From an uncultured Prevotella sp. (lineage in GTDB: Bacteria > Bacteroidota > Bacteroidia > Bacteroidales > Bacteroidaceae): DNA of 14,747 bases. A program made the translations under genes and the position numbers. The stretch is from positions 1-14,747 of the forward strand of contig URSZ01000056.1 of NCBI GenBank assembly GCA_900550635.1. Direction: 5' to 3'. Below are positions 6,565 to 14,149 of this stretch, piece by piece; positions within the stretch are counted from its first letter, which is position 1; each line of letters starts with the position of its first letter. The notes under the pieces were generated by a model. It searched no databases, had not been told where the DNA came from, and saw nothing but the letters and a program-made list of their open reading frames with translations.

Positions 6565-8625
6565 ATGAAAAAGAAAACCGCAACACTTGAGATACTTATA
6601 TTCCTGCTTGCTATAGCCGCACCATTGAACGCCGAAAAAGTAGACGTAAGCCAAGCAAAAAATATTGCGCGCAATTTCCTATACAACAAATCCGTAAGCA
6701 AGCTATACAAGAAAGCCATTACAAACGATTTGCGACTTACACACACGGAATACTACGGGAACACACCGCTATACTATGTGTTCGACATACAAAGTGGCGG
6801 CTTCATAATTACATCGGCCGACACGCGTGCCAACGATATACTGGCTTATGTGGACAAGGGTTCTTACATAACCGAATCGTTGCCCGACAACATGCGCTGG
6901 TGGCTTGGAGAGTACGCCCGTGAAATAAAGGCCGTATGCGCATTGCCGGAAGAGGACGTAAAAAAGCAACGTACCACCAAAGCCGCAAAGGCTGAAATAA
7001 CACCGTTACTTAAAACGGAATGGGCACAAAATACGCCATATAATAAATTCTGCCATTATACCACCGGCACAAGTAACGCAGAAGCGCCTACAGGTTGCGG
7101 TGCCGTAGCAATGGCTCAGATTATGTATTACCACAAATGGCCGGAAAAAGGAGTTGGTTCGAACAGCTACAATTATACAATTAATATAAACGGACAGCAA
7201 GTAAGACAATACCAAGAAAGTAACTTTGGCGAGCATACCTATAACTGGAATGAAATGCTTGCTGACTATTCTAAAGGATACACGGAAGAGCAGGCCGACG
7301 CAGTGGCACAGCTCATGCACGATTGCGGAGTGGCTATAAACTCGCTTTTCATGCCCGTTGAAACCGGTTCATCAAACGGGAACATAAGATTTGCAATGTC
7401 CGACTTCTTCAGATACAGCGTTTTTGCAAGTCCTGCATACAGGGACGCTATGGAGGACGCAGAATGGGACGAACTTATATACAACGACCTTTCGTCCGGA
7501 CTGCCGGTATTTTATTCGGGAACATTACGTAACGGTGCTGGGCATGCCTTTGTCTGCGACGGATACAAAGACGGGCTTTACCATATCAACTGGGGTTGGT
7601 CGGGAACGGGAAACGGATACTACAACATCAGCGGAAGCGACGCTCTACGCCCCTACAATTCAGGAACCGGCAGCTACATGGAAATCGACGGATACAAATA
7701 CAACCAATATATCGTAACCGGCATAAAGCCAATAAAGGAAGCTGAGGGTGCCGTATCACAAGGACCTTTGACGTTGTCGCCCGGCTCAGCCACACACAAC
7801 GATGAAATAACCATTGCAGGGAACATACTGAACACCTTAAGCAATTATGACGTATCCTTCGCCATTGAGGTGCAAGACGTTGCCACGGACGAGACTAAGC
7901 TTGTCGGCATGACTGATTACGGAATTTATCCAGGCGAGGTAGAAAACAAATTAAGTTTCCACGCTGCCGACATTCCGCAGGACGGCACTTTCGAGGTGCG
8001 TCCCGTTTACCAGTTGGTTGGCGGGCAAAGCGGCTGGCACAGGATAAACACCAACGACGGCAGAGGAAATGTATTCGAATTAACGATAACAGGCGGGTTG
8101 CCGGCTTTGTACGTAACCGAACAAATGACATTCGATTATGGAGGACTGACAGCCATAGGAAACATCAAGTTGAACGTCAAATTAAAGGCTGTGGAAAACA
8201 GCGAACAAACAGAACTACGCGCTTACTTTAAGGACAAAGAAACAGGCGACATAGCCGGAACGCTCATTGCAACCGTTCCGGCAATGCAGAAAGATGAGGA
8301 AACTATCATTTCGATGACAACCCTAACTAACGACTCGCATTTGCAACCCGGAGACTACAAATTAGAACTATATTTGTACGAAAACGGAGAAACTGTCAAA
8401 CTTCCCAATACGGCTAACACCATAATACATAACGCACAAGTACTTCCCAATGACGTTTATGATGATATTGTAGGTATAAACGAGGCAGCTACAGACGTGC
8501 AATTTGTTGACGTTTACTCTACAGACGGTATAATCATACGCCGTAAAGTTGCAAACAGCAAAGCGCTGGACAACCTTCCAAAAGGTATTTATATCGTAAA
8601 CGGAAAAAAGGTCATAAAGAAATAA
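6565..8625 (+). CDS. Secreted C10-family cysteine protease (streptopain/interpain-like) with T9SS-type C-terminus
   Basis: This 686-residue papain-fold protease belongs to peptidase family C10, the family of streptococcal SpeB and Prevotella intermedia interpain A. A signal peptide (MKKK, then a hydrophobic stretch 9-22) precedes a propeptide to about 143. Such propeptides keep the enzyme inactive until cleaved. The catalytic domain starts near ITPLLKTEWAQNTPYN. The nucleophile is C178 in PTGCGAVAMAQIMYYHKWP, the histidine is H327 in GAGHAFVCDGY, and the aromatic NWGWSG is at 342-347. About 240 residues of beta-rich sequence follow. The last 40 or so (VYSTDGIIIRR, LPKGIYIVNG, ending KKVIKK) resemble the type A sorting signals of type IX secretion, implying export across the outer membrane and surface attachment or release. 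Likely roles are nutrient acquisition or host-protein degradation (inference). The gene stands alone, between repeat copies B and C, with its own promoter and terminator. Confidence 0.93.
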   Translation: MKKKTATLEILIFLLAIAAPLNAEKVDVSQAKNIARNFLYNKSVSKLYKKAITNDLRLTHTEYYGNTPLYYVFDIQSGGFIITSADTRANDILAYVDKGSYITESLPDNMRWWLGEYAREIKAVCALPEEDVKKQRTTKAAKAEITPLLKTEWAQNTPYNKFCHYTTGTSNAEAPTGCGAVAMAQIMYYHKWPEKGVGSNSYNYTININGQQVRQYQESNFGEHTYNWNEMLADYSKGYTEEQADAVAQLMHDCGVAINSLFMPVETGSSNGNIRFAMSDFFRYSVFASPAYRDAMEDAEWDELIYNDLSSGLPVFYSGTLRNGAGHAFVCDGYKDGLYHINWGWSGTGNGYYNISGSDALRPYNSGTGSYMEIDGYKYNQYIVTGIKPIKEAEGAVSQGPLTLSPGSATHNDEITIAGNILNTLSNYDVSFAIEVQDVATDETKLVGMTDYGIYPGEVENKLSFHAADIPQDGTFEVRPVYQLVGGQSGWHRINTNDGRGNVFELTITGGLPALYVTEQMTFDYGGLTAIGNIKLNVKLKAVENSEQTELRAYFKDKETGDIAGTLIATVPAMQKDEETIISMTTLTNDSHLQPGDYKLELYLYENGETVKLPNTANTIIHNAQVLPNDVYDDIVGINEAATDVQFVDVYSTDGIIIRRKVANSKALDNLPKGIYIVNGKKVIKK

Positions 8626-8642
8626 GAATGCTTTCGCATTAT

Positions 8643-8695
8643 AAAAGCCTGGCGGGTGATACAATTTCCTGCCGGGCTTTTTATTTTTAATGTGC
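8643..8695 (+). terminator. Intrinsic terminator of the C10 protease gene
   Basis: AAAAGCCTGGCGGG pairs with CCTGCCGGGCTTTT with one G-U or mismatch, followed by a T-rich run, starting 18 bp after the stop codon. Confidence 0.75.
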
Positions 8696-8791
8696 TTTCA
8701 GGTATTCCTCCACTTTGCATTCTTAAAGTTGCACAATTTACTTAAGGTCACATGTCGTAATTTGTCTGCACTATCTCAGACTGTTTTCATG

Positions 8792-8937
8792 CCGGTTTTC
8801 ATGTGCCGAAAAACATGTCTGAGATATTTTAAAATAGGTCAGACATATTTTGAAATATGTGCCTTGTATTTTTTCTTTTCTCCCAAGGGGGCATAATAAA
8901 TTGTGTTTCAGTTTTCATTTCAAGACCTTAAAAACCG
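8792..8937 (+). repeat. Interspersed repeat, copy C
   Basis: CCGG at 8792 is followed by units at 8812 (AACATGTC), 8833 (AATAGGTC) and 8854 (AATATGTG), exactly 21 bp apart. The tail is nearly identical to copy B (TGCCTTGTATTTTTTCTTTT, then CCCAAGGGGGCATAATAA) and ends CCTTAAAAACCG at 8937. A TTTGTCTGC at 8761 may be its outer left edge, 11-12 bp further out than in copies A and B. It sits between the C10 protease terminator and the terminator of the convergent lipoprotein gene. The rest of the 8626-9101 gap holds only those terminators. Confidence 0.85.
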
Positions 8938-9032
8938 TGTTTCTTTGACCTATATTCCAACGCAAAAAAGCGCGTTTTTCTCACTCCGGAAAAAGCGACA
9001 CCATCCATCTTCATAACTTTCCATACAGGCAT

Positions 9033-9075
9033 AAAAAAATTGCAGACCTCCGTGTTTACTGCACTTGGTCTGCAA
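9033..9075 (-). terminator. Intrinsic terminator of the era-der-lipoprotein transcript
   Basis: TTGCAGACC (9040-9048) and GGTCTGCAA (9067-9075) form a perfect 9-bp stem. Read on the - strand it is followed by seven T residues. It lies 27 bp past the stop of the lipoprotein gene. Confidence 0.82.
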
Positions 9076-9101
9076 ATCTTATCTTTTATACGCCACGGTA
9101 A

Positions 9102-9509
9102 TTATCTCAACCGCCAGGACTCTCCTACTTTCACAACAGGAACGGCTACTTCTTCGGACGTGCTGTCTCCGTAATTTAAAATTAGCATTACGAGCGAGTA
9201 TGTTTCACTTTTATTGGTCTTTGCGTCAACTACATTCACGCTTATTATGCCGCCATTCTCCTCTTTCTCCTTTGCCATGAATTGCTTGGCCGCGGTTATG
9301 AGACTTTTGCGGTATTTTTCCGTTATGCTGTCGCACGACTGCACGTTCATAACATATTTCTCATATTCGCCCTTAATCAGATTGTTATATGCCGCCAACA
9401 CAACATCCTCCGGCTTGGAATGTTTCTCTACTTTCTTTTCGTCGCCACACGACACGACAAGTGCGAGCGATAAAAGGGCCAGCCAAAACTTACACTTTTT
9501 CATTCGCAT
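9102..9509 (-). CDS. Small lipoprotein, DUF4878-like
   Basis: This is a 135-residue predicted lipoprotein. MRMKKCKFW and a hydrophobic core lead to LALVVSC, where C21 is the likely lipidated residue, followed by charged GDEKKVEKHSK. The mature part (PEDVVLAAYNNLIKGEYEKYV, then a C-terminal VAVPVVKVGESWRLR) fits the NTF2-like DUF4878 pattern: helices with a GDY/GEY-type turn and a final strand ending in W. The function of the family is unknown. The frame is open for 53 codons upstream inside der, but the signal peptide fixes the start at the ATG at 9509 or 9503. The ATG at 9509 overlaps the der stop by one base (TAATG), which suggests translational coupling as the last gene of the operon. Lipidation and envelope location are inferred from the lipobox; the DUF call is moderate. 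Confidence 0.8.
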   Translation of the reverse strand: MRMKKCKFWLALLSLALVVSCGDEKKVEKHSKPEDVVLAAYNNLIKGEYEKYVMNVQSCDSITEKYRKSLITAAKQFMAKEKEENGGIISVNVVDAKTNKSETYSLVMLILNYGDSTSEEVAVPVVKVGESWRLR

Positions 9510-10822
9510 TATTTTTGACGGATGTAGACATTTATAGGAGTGCCGCACAAATTCCAGTTTTCGCGTATCCTGTTTTCCAAGAATCTGCGGTATGGCTCTT
9601 TTACATACTGCGGTAAGTTTGCAAAAAAGGCAAACGAAGGAACCCTTGTGTTCGGCAACTGCGTGCAATACTTTATTTTAATGTACTTTCCTTTTAATGC
9701 AGGCGGAGGCGTCTCGGCTATGATTGGCAGCATGACATCGTTCAGCTTTGCCGTAGAAACACGCGAACGGCGATTTATGAAAACGTCCTTTGCTGTTTCA
9801 AGTACTTTGAATATGCGTTGTTTTGTAAGCGCTGAAGCAAAGATTATCGGGAAATCGGTAAACGGGGACATTCTCTCGCGTATAGCGTCCTCGAAATGCT
9901 TTTGTACCTCGCGCGACTTGTCTTCTAACAAATCCCACTTATTCACTACCACGACCAAGCCGGTGCTGTTCTTTTGTATTACCTGGAATATATTCATATC
10001 CTGTGTTCCTATACCTTGGGTAGCGTCTATCATTAAAATCGAGACATCGGCTTGCTCTATGGCTCTAATGGAACGCAAAACACTGTAATATTCCAAATCT
10101 TCCGTTATCTTGTTCTTTTTGCGAATGCCGGCCGTATCCACAAGGTAGAAATCGAAGCCGAACTTGTTATAGCGGGTAGAAACAGCGTCGCGCGTTGTGC
10201 CTGCTATGTTGGTGACAATGTTGCGGTCTTCGCCTATAAACGCATTTATTATACTGCTTTTGCCTACATTCGGACGACCCACTACGGCAAAACGCGGAAT
10301 GTCATCTTCAGCTTCTTCGGCTTCGTTGTTGCCTAACGTGTTTAAAATAACATCCAGCAGGTCCCCCGTTCCGCTTCCTGTTGCCGCGCTAATGGAATGC
10401 GGCTCTCCCAAGCCGAACCTGTAGAACTCGGCCGACAAATAGTCTTTGTTGTTGTCATCAACCTTGTTTGCCACCAATATGACAGGAGTTTTTGCCCGGC
10501 GAAGAATATTTGCAACCTCCATGTCCAAATCTGTTATACCGTTGTTGACATCTACGACAAATAATATTACGTCCGATTCGGCCGTAGCTATCTCTACTTG
10601 CTTTCGTATCTCGTGTTCAAAAACATCATCTGAGTTTACAACCCATCCCCCTGTGTCAACAATGGAAAACTCTTTGCCATTCCACACGACTTTACCGTAC
10701 TGACGGTCGCGCGTAGTTCCGGCCTCTTCGCTTACAATAGCGTGTCGGGTTTCCGTAAGCCTATTGAATAATGTTGATTTACCTACGTTGGGGCGGCCAA
10801 CTATTGCTACAAGGTTTCCCAT
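9509..10822 (-). CDS. der: Ribosome biogenesis GTPase Der (EngA)
   Basis: Der is a tandem GTPase required for maturation of the 50S subunit. The 437-residue length is normal. GTPase domain 1 has G1 GRPNVGKS at 9-16, G3 DTGG at 56-59 and G4 NKVD at 119-122. Domain 2 has G1 GRPNVGKS at 182-189, G3 DTAG at 229-232 and G4 NKWD at 294-297. A KH-like domain follows to the end (YIKIKYCTQLPNTRVPSFAFF). The ATG at 10822 begins the standard MGNLVAIVGRPNVGKS. It lies 37 bp after the era stop with no terminator between them, so the two GTPases are probably co-transcribed. The stop codon overlaps the ATG of the lipoprotein gene. Confidence 0.97.
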   Translation of the reverse strand: MGNLVAIVGRPNVGKSTLFNRLTETRHAIVSEEAGTTRDRQYGKVVWNGKEFSIVDTGGWVVNSDDVFEHEIRKQVEIATAESDVILFVVDVNNGITDLDMEVANILRRAKTPVILVANKVDDNNKDYLSAEFYRFGLGEPHSISAATGSGTGDLLDVILNTLGNNEAEEAEDDIPRFAVVGRPNVGKSSIINAFIGEDRNIVTNIAGTTRDAVSTRYNKFGFDFYLVDTAGIRKKNKITEDLEYYSVLRSIRAIEQADVSILMIDATQGIGTQDMNIFQVIQKNSTGLVVVVNKWDLLEDKSREVQKHFEDAIRERMSPFTDFPIIFASALTKQRIFKVLETAKDVFINRRSRVSTAKLNDVMLPIIAETPPPALKGKYIKIKYCTQLPNTRVPSFAFFANLPQYVKEPYRRFLENRIRENWNLCGTPINVYIRQK

Positions 10823-10859
10823 ATAAATAATATCTTTCGGTTACTAAAAATCAATATAA

Positions 10860-11741
10860 CTAATTCGGGTCATAGCCGAACATCTTTAATTCTTTGTCAG
10901 AATTTCTCCAGTCGGAATCAACTTTTACGAACGTTTTCAGAAAAACTTTCTTGTTAAAGAAACGCTCTATGTCCCGCCTTGCTTCCATTCCTACCTTTCT
11001 CAACGCGATACCTCTATGGCCTATTATTATGCCTTTCTGGCTTTCGCGCTCAACGTATATAGTAGCACTGATATGTATTATTTTATCTTCTTCATGAAAT
11101 TCATTTACCACGACTTCGGTTGAGTACGGTATTTCCTTGTCGTAATACAACAATATCTTTTCACGAAGTATTTCAGAAACTATAAATCTTGAAGGCTTGT
11201 CTGTGAGCTGGTCTTTATCGAAATAGTTAGGCGATTCGGGCAACAGTTCTATTATCCGCTCCAAAACTTTATCGGTATTGAATTTTGCCTTTGCCGAAAC
11301 GGGGAATATTTCCGCTTTTGGTAAACGCTCGTGCCACTGCTCTACCAGTGAGATTAAATTCTCTTGGTTCGTAAGATCTATTTTATTAATCAGCACAAGA
11401 ATTGGAATGTTCAGCTTTTCTACCTTTTCTATGAAATCGCTGTTTTTCGAACTGTCTTCTATCGTGTCGGTAACGTACAACAACACATCGGCATCTTCTA
11501 ATGCAGACAGGGAGAAAGCCAGCATTGCTTCCTGCAACTTATAATTTGGTTTCAACACTCCGGGAGTATCCGAAAATACAATCTGGTAATCATCCGAGGA
11601 AAGTATTCCCAATATCCTGTGGCGTGTGGTCTGCGCTTTAAAAGTTGCAATGGAAATCCTGTCTCCTACAAAAAGGTTCATAAGCGAGGACTTGCCTACA
11701 TTTGGATTTCCCACTAAATTAACAAAACCGGCTTTGTGCAT
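10860..11741 (-). CDS. era: GTPase Era
   Basis: Era is a small GTPase that binds the 3' end of 16S rRNA and helps mature the 30S subunit. The 293 residues comprise a GTPase domain with G1 GNPNVGKS at 11-18, the G2 region ATFKAQTTRHR near 32-42, G3 DTPG at 58-61 and G4 NKID at 119-122. A C-terminal KH RNA-binding domain follows, with GHRG at 241-244 and KVGMEARRDIERFF. The start MHKAGFVNLVG is the family norm. Between fabH and era are 189 bp with a strong hairpin (11812-11855) and no recognisable -7 box. era may therefore depend on read-through from fabH or on a promoter I cannot see. der follows 37 bp downstream. Confidence 0.97.
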   Translation of the reverse strand: MHKAGFVNLVGNPNVGKSSLMNLFVGDRISIATFKAQTTRHRILGILSSDDYQIVFSDTPGVLKPNYKLQEAMLAFSLSALEDADVLLYVTDTIEDSSKNSDFIEKVEKLNIPILVLINKIDLTNQENLISLVEQWHERLPKAEIFPVSAKAKFNTDKVLERIIELLPESPNYFDKDQLTDKPSRFIVSEILREKILLYYDKEIPYSTEVVVNEFHEEDKIIHISATIYVERESQKGIIIGHRGIALRKVGMEARRDIERFFNKKVFLKTFVKVDSDWRNSDKELKMFGYDPN

Positions 11742-11811
11742 AAACTAATAACTGTATTTTAGCAGAGCTGCGTTTTAATATGCCAGCAAAAGCTGCGCTG
11801 ATGTTACCAAA

Positions 11812-11855
11812 ACCCCCTCGTTATTCTCAAACTATTGAGGTTTTACCGAGGGGGT
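11812..11855 (-). terminator. Nested hairpin between fabH and era (terminator or attenuator)
   Basis: CCCCCTCG (11813-11820) pairs with CGAGGGGG (11847-11854), extended by an A-T pair. A second small hairpin, CTCAA (11826-11830) with TTGAG (11835-11839), sits inside the loop. On the - strand the stem is followed by TTTT. A further 7-bp dyad (AACATCG 11873, CGATGTT 11909) precedes it. It lies 76 bp after the fabH stop and 70 bp before era. It may end the fabH transcript or attenuate read-through into era and der. Confidence 0.65.
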
Positions 11856-11930
11856 CTTATTCTTTTGCGAACAACATCGAAAGTTTTTCCGACAAGTTAT
11901 CGCACCAACGATGTTATTTTATACGTCACT

Positions 11931-12944
11931 TTACTTGGCAGGTTGATAATCGTAAGCCCACTTCAAATATGAAGCGCCCCATACGAATCCTGCTCCGAAA
12001 GCAGTAAATATAAGGTTGTCGCCTTTCTTCAACTGCTTTTCATAGTCCCACAAAGCCAGTGGAAGCGTTGCTGCCGAAGTATTGCCATAGCGCTGTATGT
12101 TCAGCATAACCTTGTCCATAGAAAGGTCGAGCCTCTTTGCTACAGCTTCGATTATCCTTACATTTGCCTGGTGAGGAATAATCCATGCTATGTTATCTTT
12201 GTCCAAGTTGTTTCGTTTGGCTATCAATTCGCATGAATCACTCATGTGAGTAACGGCAAACTTGAATACGGTACGGCCTTCCTGGTGCAGGTAGTGCATG
12301 TGATGGTCGATTGTGAAGTACGACGGAGGACATACCGAGCCACCGGCTTTCATGCAAAGGAAAGGAAGTCCCTTGCCGTCCGTGCGGAGGTAAGAATCCA
12401 TAAGGCCGTAATCTTCTTCTGTGGGCTCGAGAAGCACAGCCCCGGCGCCGTCACCGAATATGGGGCATGTTGCGCGGTCGGTATAGTCTACCATCGACGA
12501 CATCTTGTCAGCTCCCACTACTACGACTTTCTTATAACGGCCACTTTGAATCATACTTGCTCCAATATCCATTGAATACAGGAAGCCGCAGCAAGCTGCC
12601 GAGAAGTCAAAGGCAAAGGCATTTACAAGTCCCAAACGCCCTAAAACAATAGACGCCGTAGACGGGAAATGATAATCGGGAGTCGTGGTGGAGACAATGA
12701 TACAATCTATCTCTGCCGGGTCGGTGTTGGTGCGTTCCAGTAACTGTTTTACGGCCTTGCGCGCCATATAGCTGGTGCCCAGGCCTTCTTCATTCAGGAT
12801 TCTGCGTTCCTTGACACCGATTCGTGTCATTATCCACTCATCGTTCGTGTCGACCATGCGCGACAACTCATCGTTTGTCAGCACATATTCGGGAACATAG
12901 CCGCCTACTCCTGTAATTGCAGCATTAATTTTTCCCATCGTCAT
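11931..12944 (-). CDS. fabH: Beta-ketoacyl-ACP synthase III (FabH)
   Basis: FabH condenses an acyl-CoA, usually acetyl-CoA, with malonyl-ACP to start type II fatty-acid synthesis in the cytoplasm. The thiolase-fold triad is visible: C118 in AFDFSAACCGFLYSM, H258 in IIPHQAN and N288 in YGNTSAATLPLAL. Also present are the N-terminal TGVGGYVPEYVLTN and the C-terminal FGAGFVWGA. The length of 337 residues is a little above the usual 310-335. The ATG at 12944 is 6 bp after the rpmF stop; a second ATG at 12938 (MGKINAAI) is equally plausible. The DUF177-rpmF-fabH order couples fatty-acid initiation with ribosomal protein supply, as in many bacteria. A neighbouring cysteine C119 follows the catalytic one, where many homologues have alanine or another small residue. 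Confidence 0.96.
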   Translation of the reverse strand: MTMGKINAAITGVGGYVPEYVLTNDELSRMVDTNDEWIMTRIGVKERRILNEEGLGTSYMARKAVKQLLERTNTDPAEIDCIIVSTTTPDYHFPSTASIVLGRLGLVNAFAFDFSAACCGFLYSMDIGASMIQSGRYKKVVVVGADKMSSMVDYTDRATCPIFGDGAGAVLLEPTEEDYGLMDSYLRTDGKGLPFLCMKAGGSVCPPSYFTIDHHMHYLHQEGRTVFKFAVTHMSDSCELIAKRNNLDKDNIAWIIPHQANVRIIEAVAKRLDLSMDKVMLNIQRYGNTSAATLPLALWDYEKQLKKGDNLIFTAFGAGFVWGASYLKWAYDYQPAK

Positions 12945-12950
12945 TTAAAA

Positions 12951-13136
12951 TCAAGCGTTTGCTTCTTTTTCTATAGCGAGCTTTCCGCGATAGTAGCCGC
13001 ACTCAGGGCATACTGTGTGATATACATGCCATGCGCCGCAATTCGGGCATACGGCCAATGTCGGGGCTACGGCCTTATCATGAGTTCTACGCTTGAGTGT
13101 GCGTGCTTTCGATTGTCTTCTTTTAGGATGTGCCAT
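12951..13136 (-). CDS. rpmF: Ribosomal protein bL32
   Basis: This 61-residue bL32 of the large ribosomal subunit starts with the canonical MAHPKRRQSKAR and a basic N-terminal half. It is a zinc-binding form with two CxxC pairs, C30/C33 (CPNC) and C43/C46 (CPEC), so it is not a zinc-free paralogue. It lies 12 bp after DUF177 and 6 bp before fabH on the same strand, the conserved yceD-rpmF-fabH arrangement, and is surely co-transcribed with both. Confidence 0.97.
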   Translation of the reverse strand: MAHPKRRQSKARTLKRRTHDKAVAPTLAVCPNCGAWHVYHTVCPECGYYRGKLAIEKEANA

Positions 13137-13148
13137 TTCTGTTATTTT

Positions 13149-13628
13149 TTAATTTATTGTTTCATCTATTCTACTCGCCGAATGTTCGTTGAGTTTTTCT
13201 ATCATTGTCTTGTTACAAAGTCCCTCGGGGTGGCAATGCACTATCGGTATGTTGAGCGAAATTGTCTCGAAAATGCGTTCCGACATGTCGCAATCGCCTG
13301 TAATCAATGCAGCAGGCTTGCCTTCGTCCCGTTCTTCGTCGTTCAGTTGCCTGCCTGCACATACTTCCACGCTATCAGCCAAGTCAACTTCAAAGTCCAT
13401 CATATCGAGACAGCGTGTGCAGGGAATTTTTACCGTGCCCTTAATACCCAACGTTACAGAGTAAACATTTGCTTCAGCAAGTTTAGACGATTTTATGTAA
13501 ACTTCTATATTTCCTCCCGCAATTTCAGACGAGTCGAAACTTTCGAAGAAAGTATCATCCAAATGCAGGACTTCATTTTGTCCGTTGCTTTCGGCCAAAG
13601 CCTTTATGTTTATAATGCAGCGGTTCAT
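13149..13628 (-). CDS. DUF177 (YceD-like) protein
   Basis: This 159-residue member of the DUF177/YceD family is encoded just before rpmF in most bacteria and is implicated in 23S rRNA or 50S accumulation in E. coli and plants. The hallmark CTRCL motif is at 70-74. A second cysteine pair occurs in HCHPEGLCNK (C132, C138), so a four-cysteine metal site is possible. The frame is open 30 codons further, but that part begins with TTG, lies in the leader and is unlike the family. MNRCIINIKAL at 13628 is the better start. A -7 box at 13732-13739 would give a leader of about 97 nt. It is the first gene of the rpmF-fabH operon. Confidence 0.88.
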   Translation of the reverse strand: MNRCIINIKALAESNGQNEVLHLDDTFFESFDSSEIAGGNIEVYIKSSKLAEANVYSVTLGIKGTVKIPCTRCLDMMDFEVDLADSVEVCAGRQLNDEERDEGKPAALITGDCDMSERIFETISLNIPIVHCHPEGLCNKTMIEKLNEHSASRIDETIN

Positions 13629-13731
13629 ATTCACGGCATTGCTCTGTTTTTCTTTGTTGCGAATCCGGTAAATCGGGCGGACCTGTTCCCGTTTTTGCTT
13701 CCACAAGGCCGTCCGCAACCAAAGTCGGCTG

Positions 13732-13739
13732 CAAATTTA
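13732..13739 (-). promoter_or_regulatory. -7 box for the DUF177-rpmF-fabH operon
   Basis: On the - strand this reads TAAATTTG, matching TAnnTTTG, about 104 bp before the DUF177 ATG at 13628. No clear -33 TTTG occurs at the usual spacing. The long leader shows no recognised riboswitch. Confidence 0.5.
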
Positions 13740-13845
13740 CTGCTTTTTAGCCGAATAATAAAGAACAAAGCCTAAAAAAAATGCGCTCCGTCTTTAACCA
13801 GAGCCGGTTGTTAGGACACACCATGTTAATGGCCGTCAATTATAA

Positions 13846-13880
13846 GCTTGCATGGGCAAGCTCTCCGTGCAGCTTGCCCG
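13846..13880. other. Three-segment alternating hairpin
   Basis: Segment 1 AGCTTGC (13846-13852) can pair with GCAAGCT (13857-13863). The same middle segment, extended as GGGCAAGCT (13855-13863), can instead pair with AGCTTGCCC (13872-13880), a 9-bp perfect stem with an 8-nt loop. The two foldings exclude each other. It lies upstream of the DUF177 promoter and before repeat copy D. No T run follows on either strand, so it is not a plain terminator. Confidence 0.45.
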
Positions 13881-13918
13881 AAGTCTTAAAATGTTAAAAC
13901 TTGAACACCGTTTTTTAC

Positions 13919-14064
13919 CCCTCTCGGAGAAAAGAAAAAATATGTCCGAGGAATTTTAAAATATGTCCGACCTATTTCGAAATATGTGCCTTGTTTTTTT
14001 CCACCCCTCCAAACCCGCATGAATACTAAGGTTTTCGCCGTTTGTTAAATGCAGACAAAAACGG
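13919..14064 (+). repeat. Interspersed repeat, copy D (diverged flanks)
   Basis: Units start at 13939, 13960 (both AATATGTC) and 13981 (AATATGTG), exactly 21 bp apart, followed by TGCCTTGTTTTTTTCC. The tail is more diverged than in other copies but ends in AAAAACGG at 14064, again 83 bp after the third unit start. The CCGG left edge is not kept. Its tail can form a hairpin, GCCGTTT (14037-14043) with AAACGGC (14059-14065). It lies in the 570-bp gap between DUF177 and the tRNA. Apart from this repeat, the hairpins and the promoter listed here, I see no gene in that gap. Confidence 0.75.
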
Positions 14065-14149
14065 CCGTCGGTTTTTACACACTCCGTGATACTTGCAAAA
14101 ACACGCCGCAGTGGAGAAACAGCCTGCACTTTGAACAGACCAGCACATA

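Noticed and set aside
9510..9668. 53-codon upstream extension of the lipoprotein frame
   Set aside because: It lies inside der and precedes a clear signal peptide, so the start is at 9509 or 9503.
13629..13718. 30-codon N-terminal extension of DUF177
   Set aside because: It needs a TTG start, falls in the leader just after the predicted transcription start, and has no family similarity.
13017..13775. Long 252-codon + strand frame across rpmF and DUF177
   Set aside because: It is antisense to two well-supported genes and shows no recognisable domain; cysteine- and phenylalanine-rich shadow sequence.
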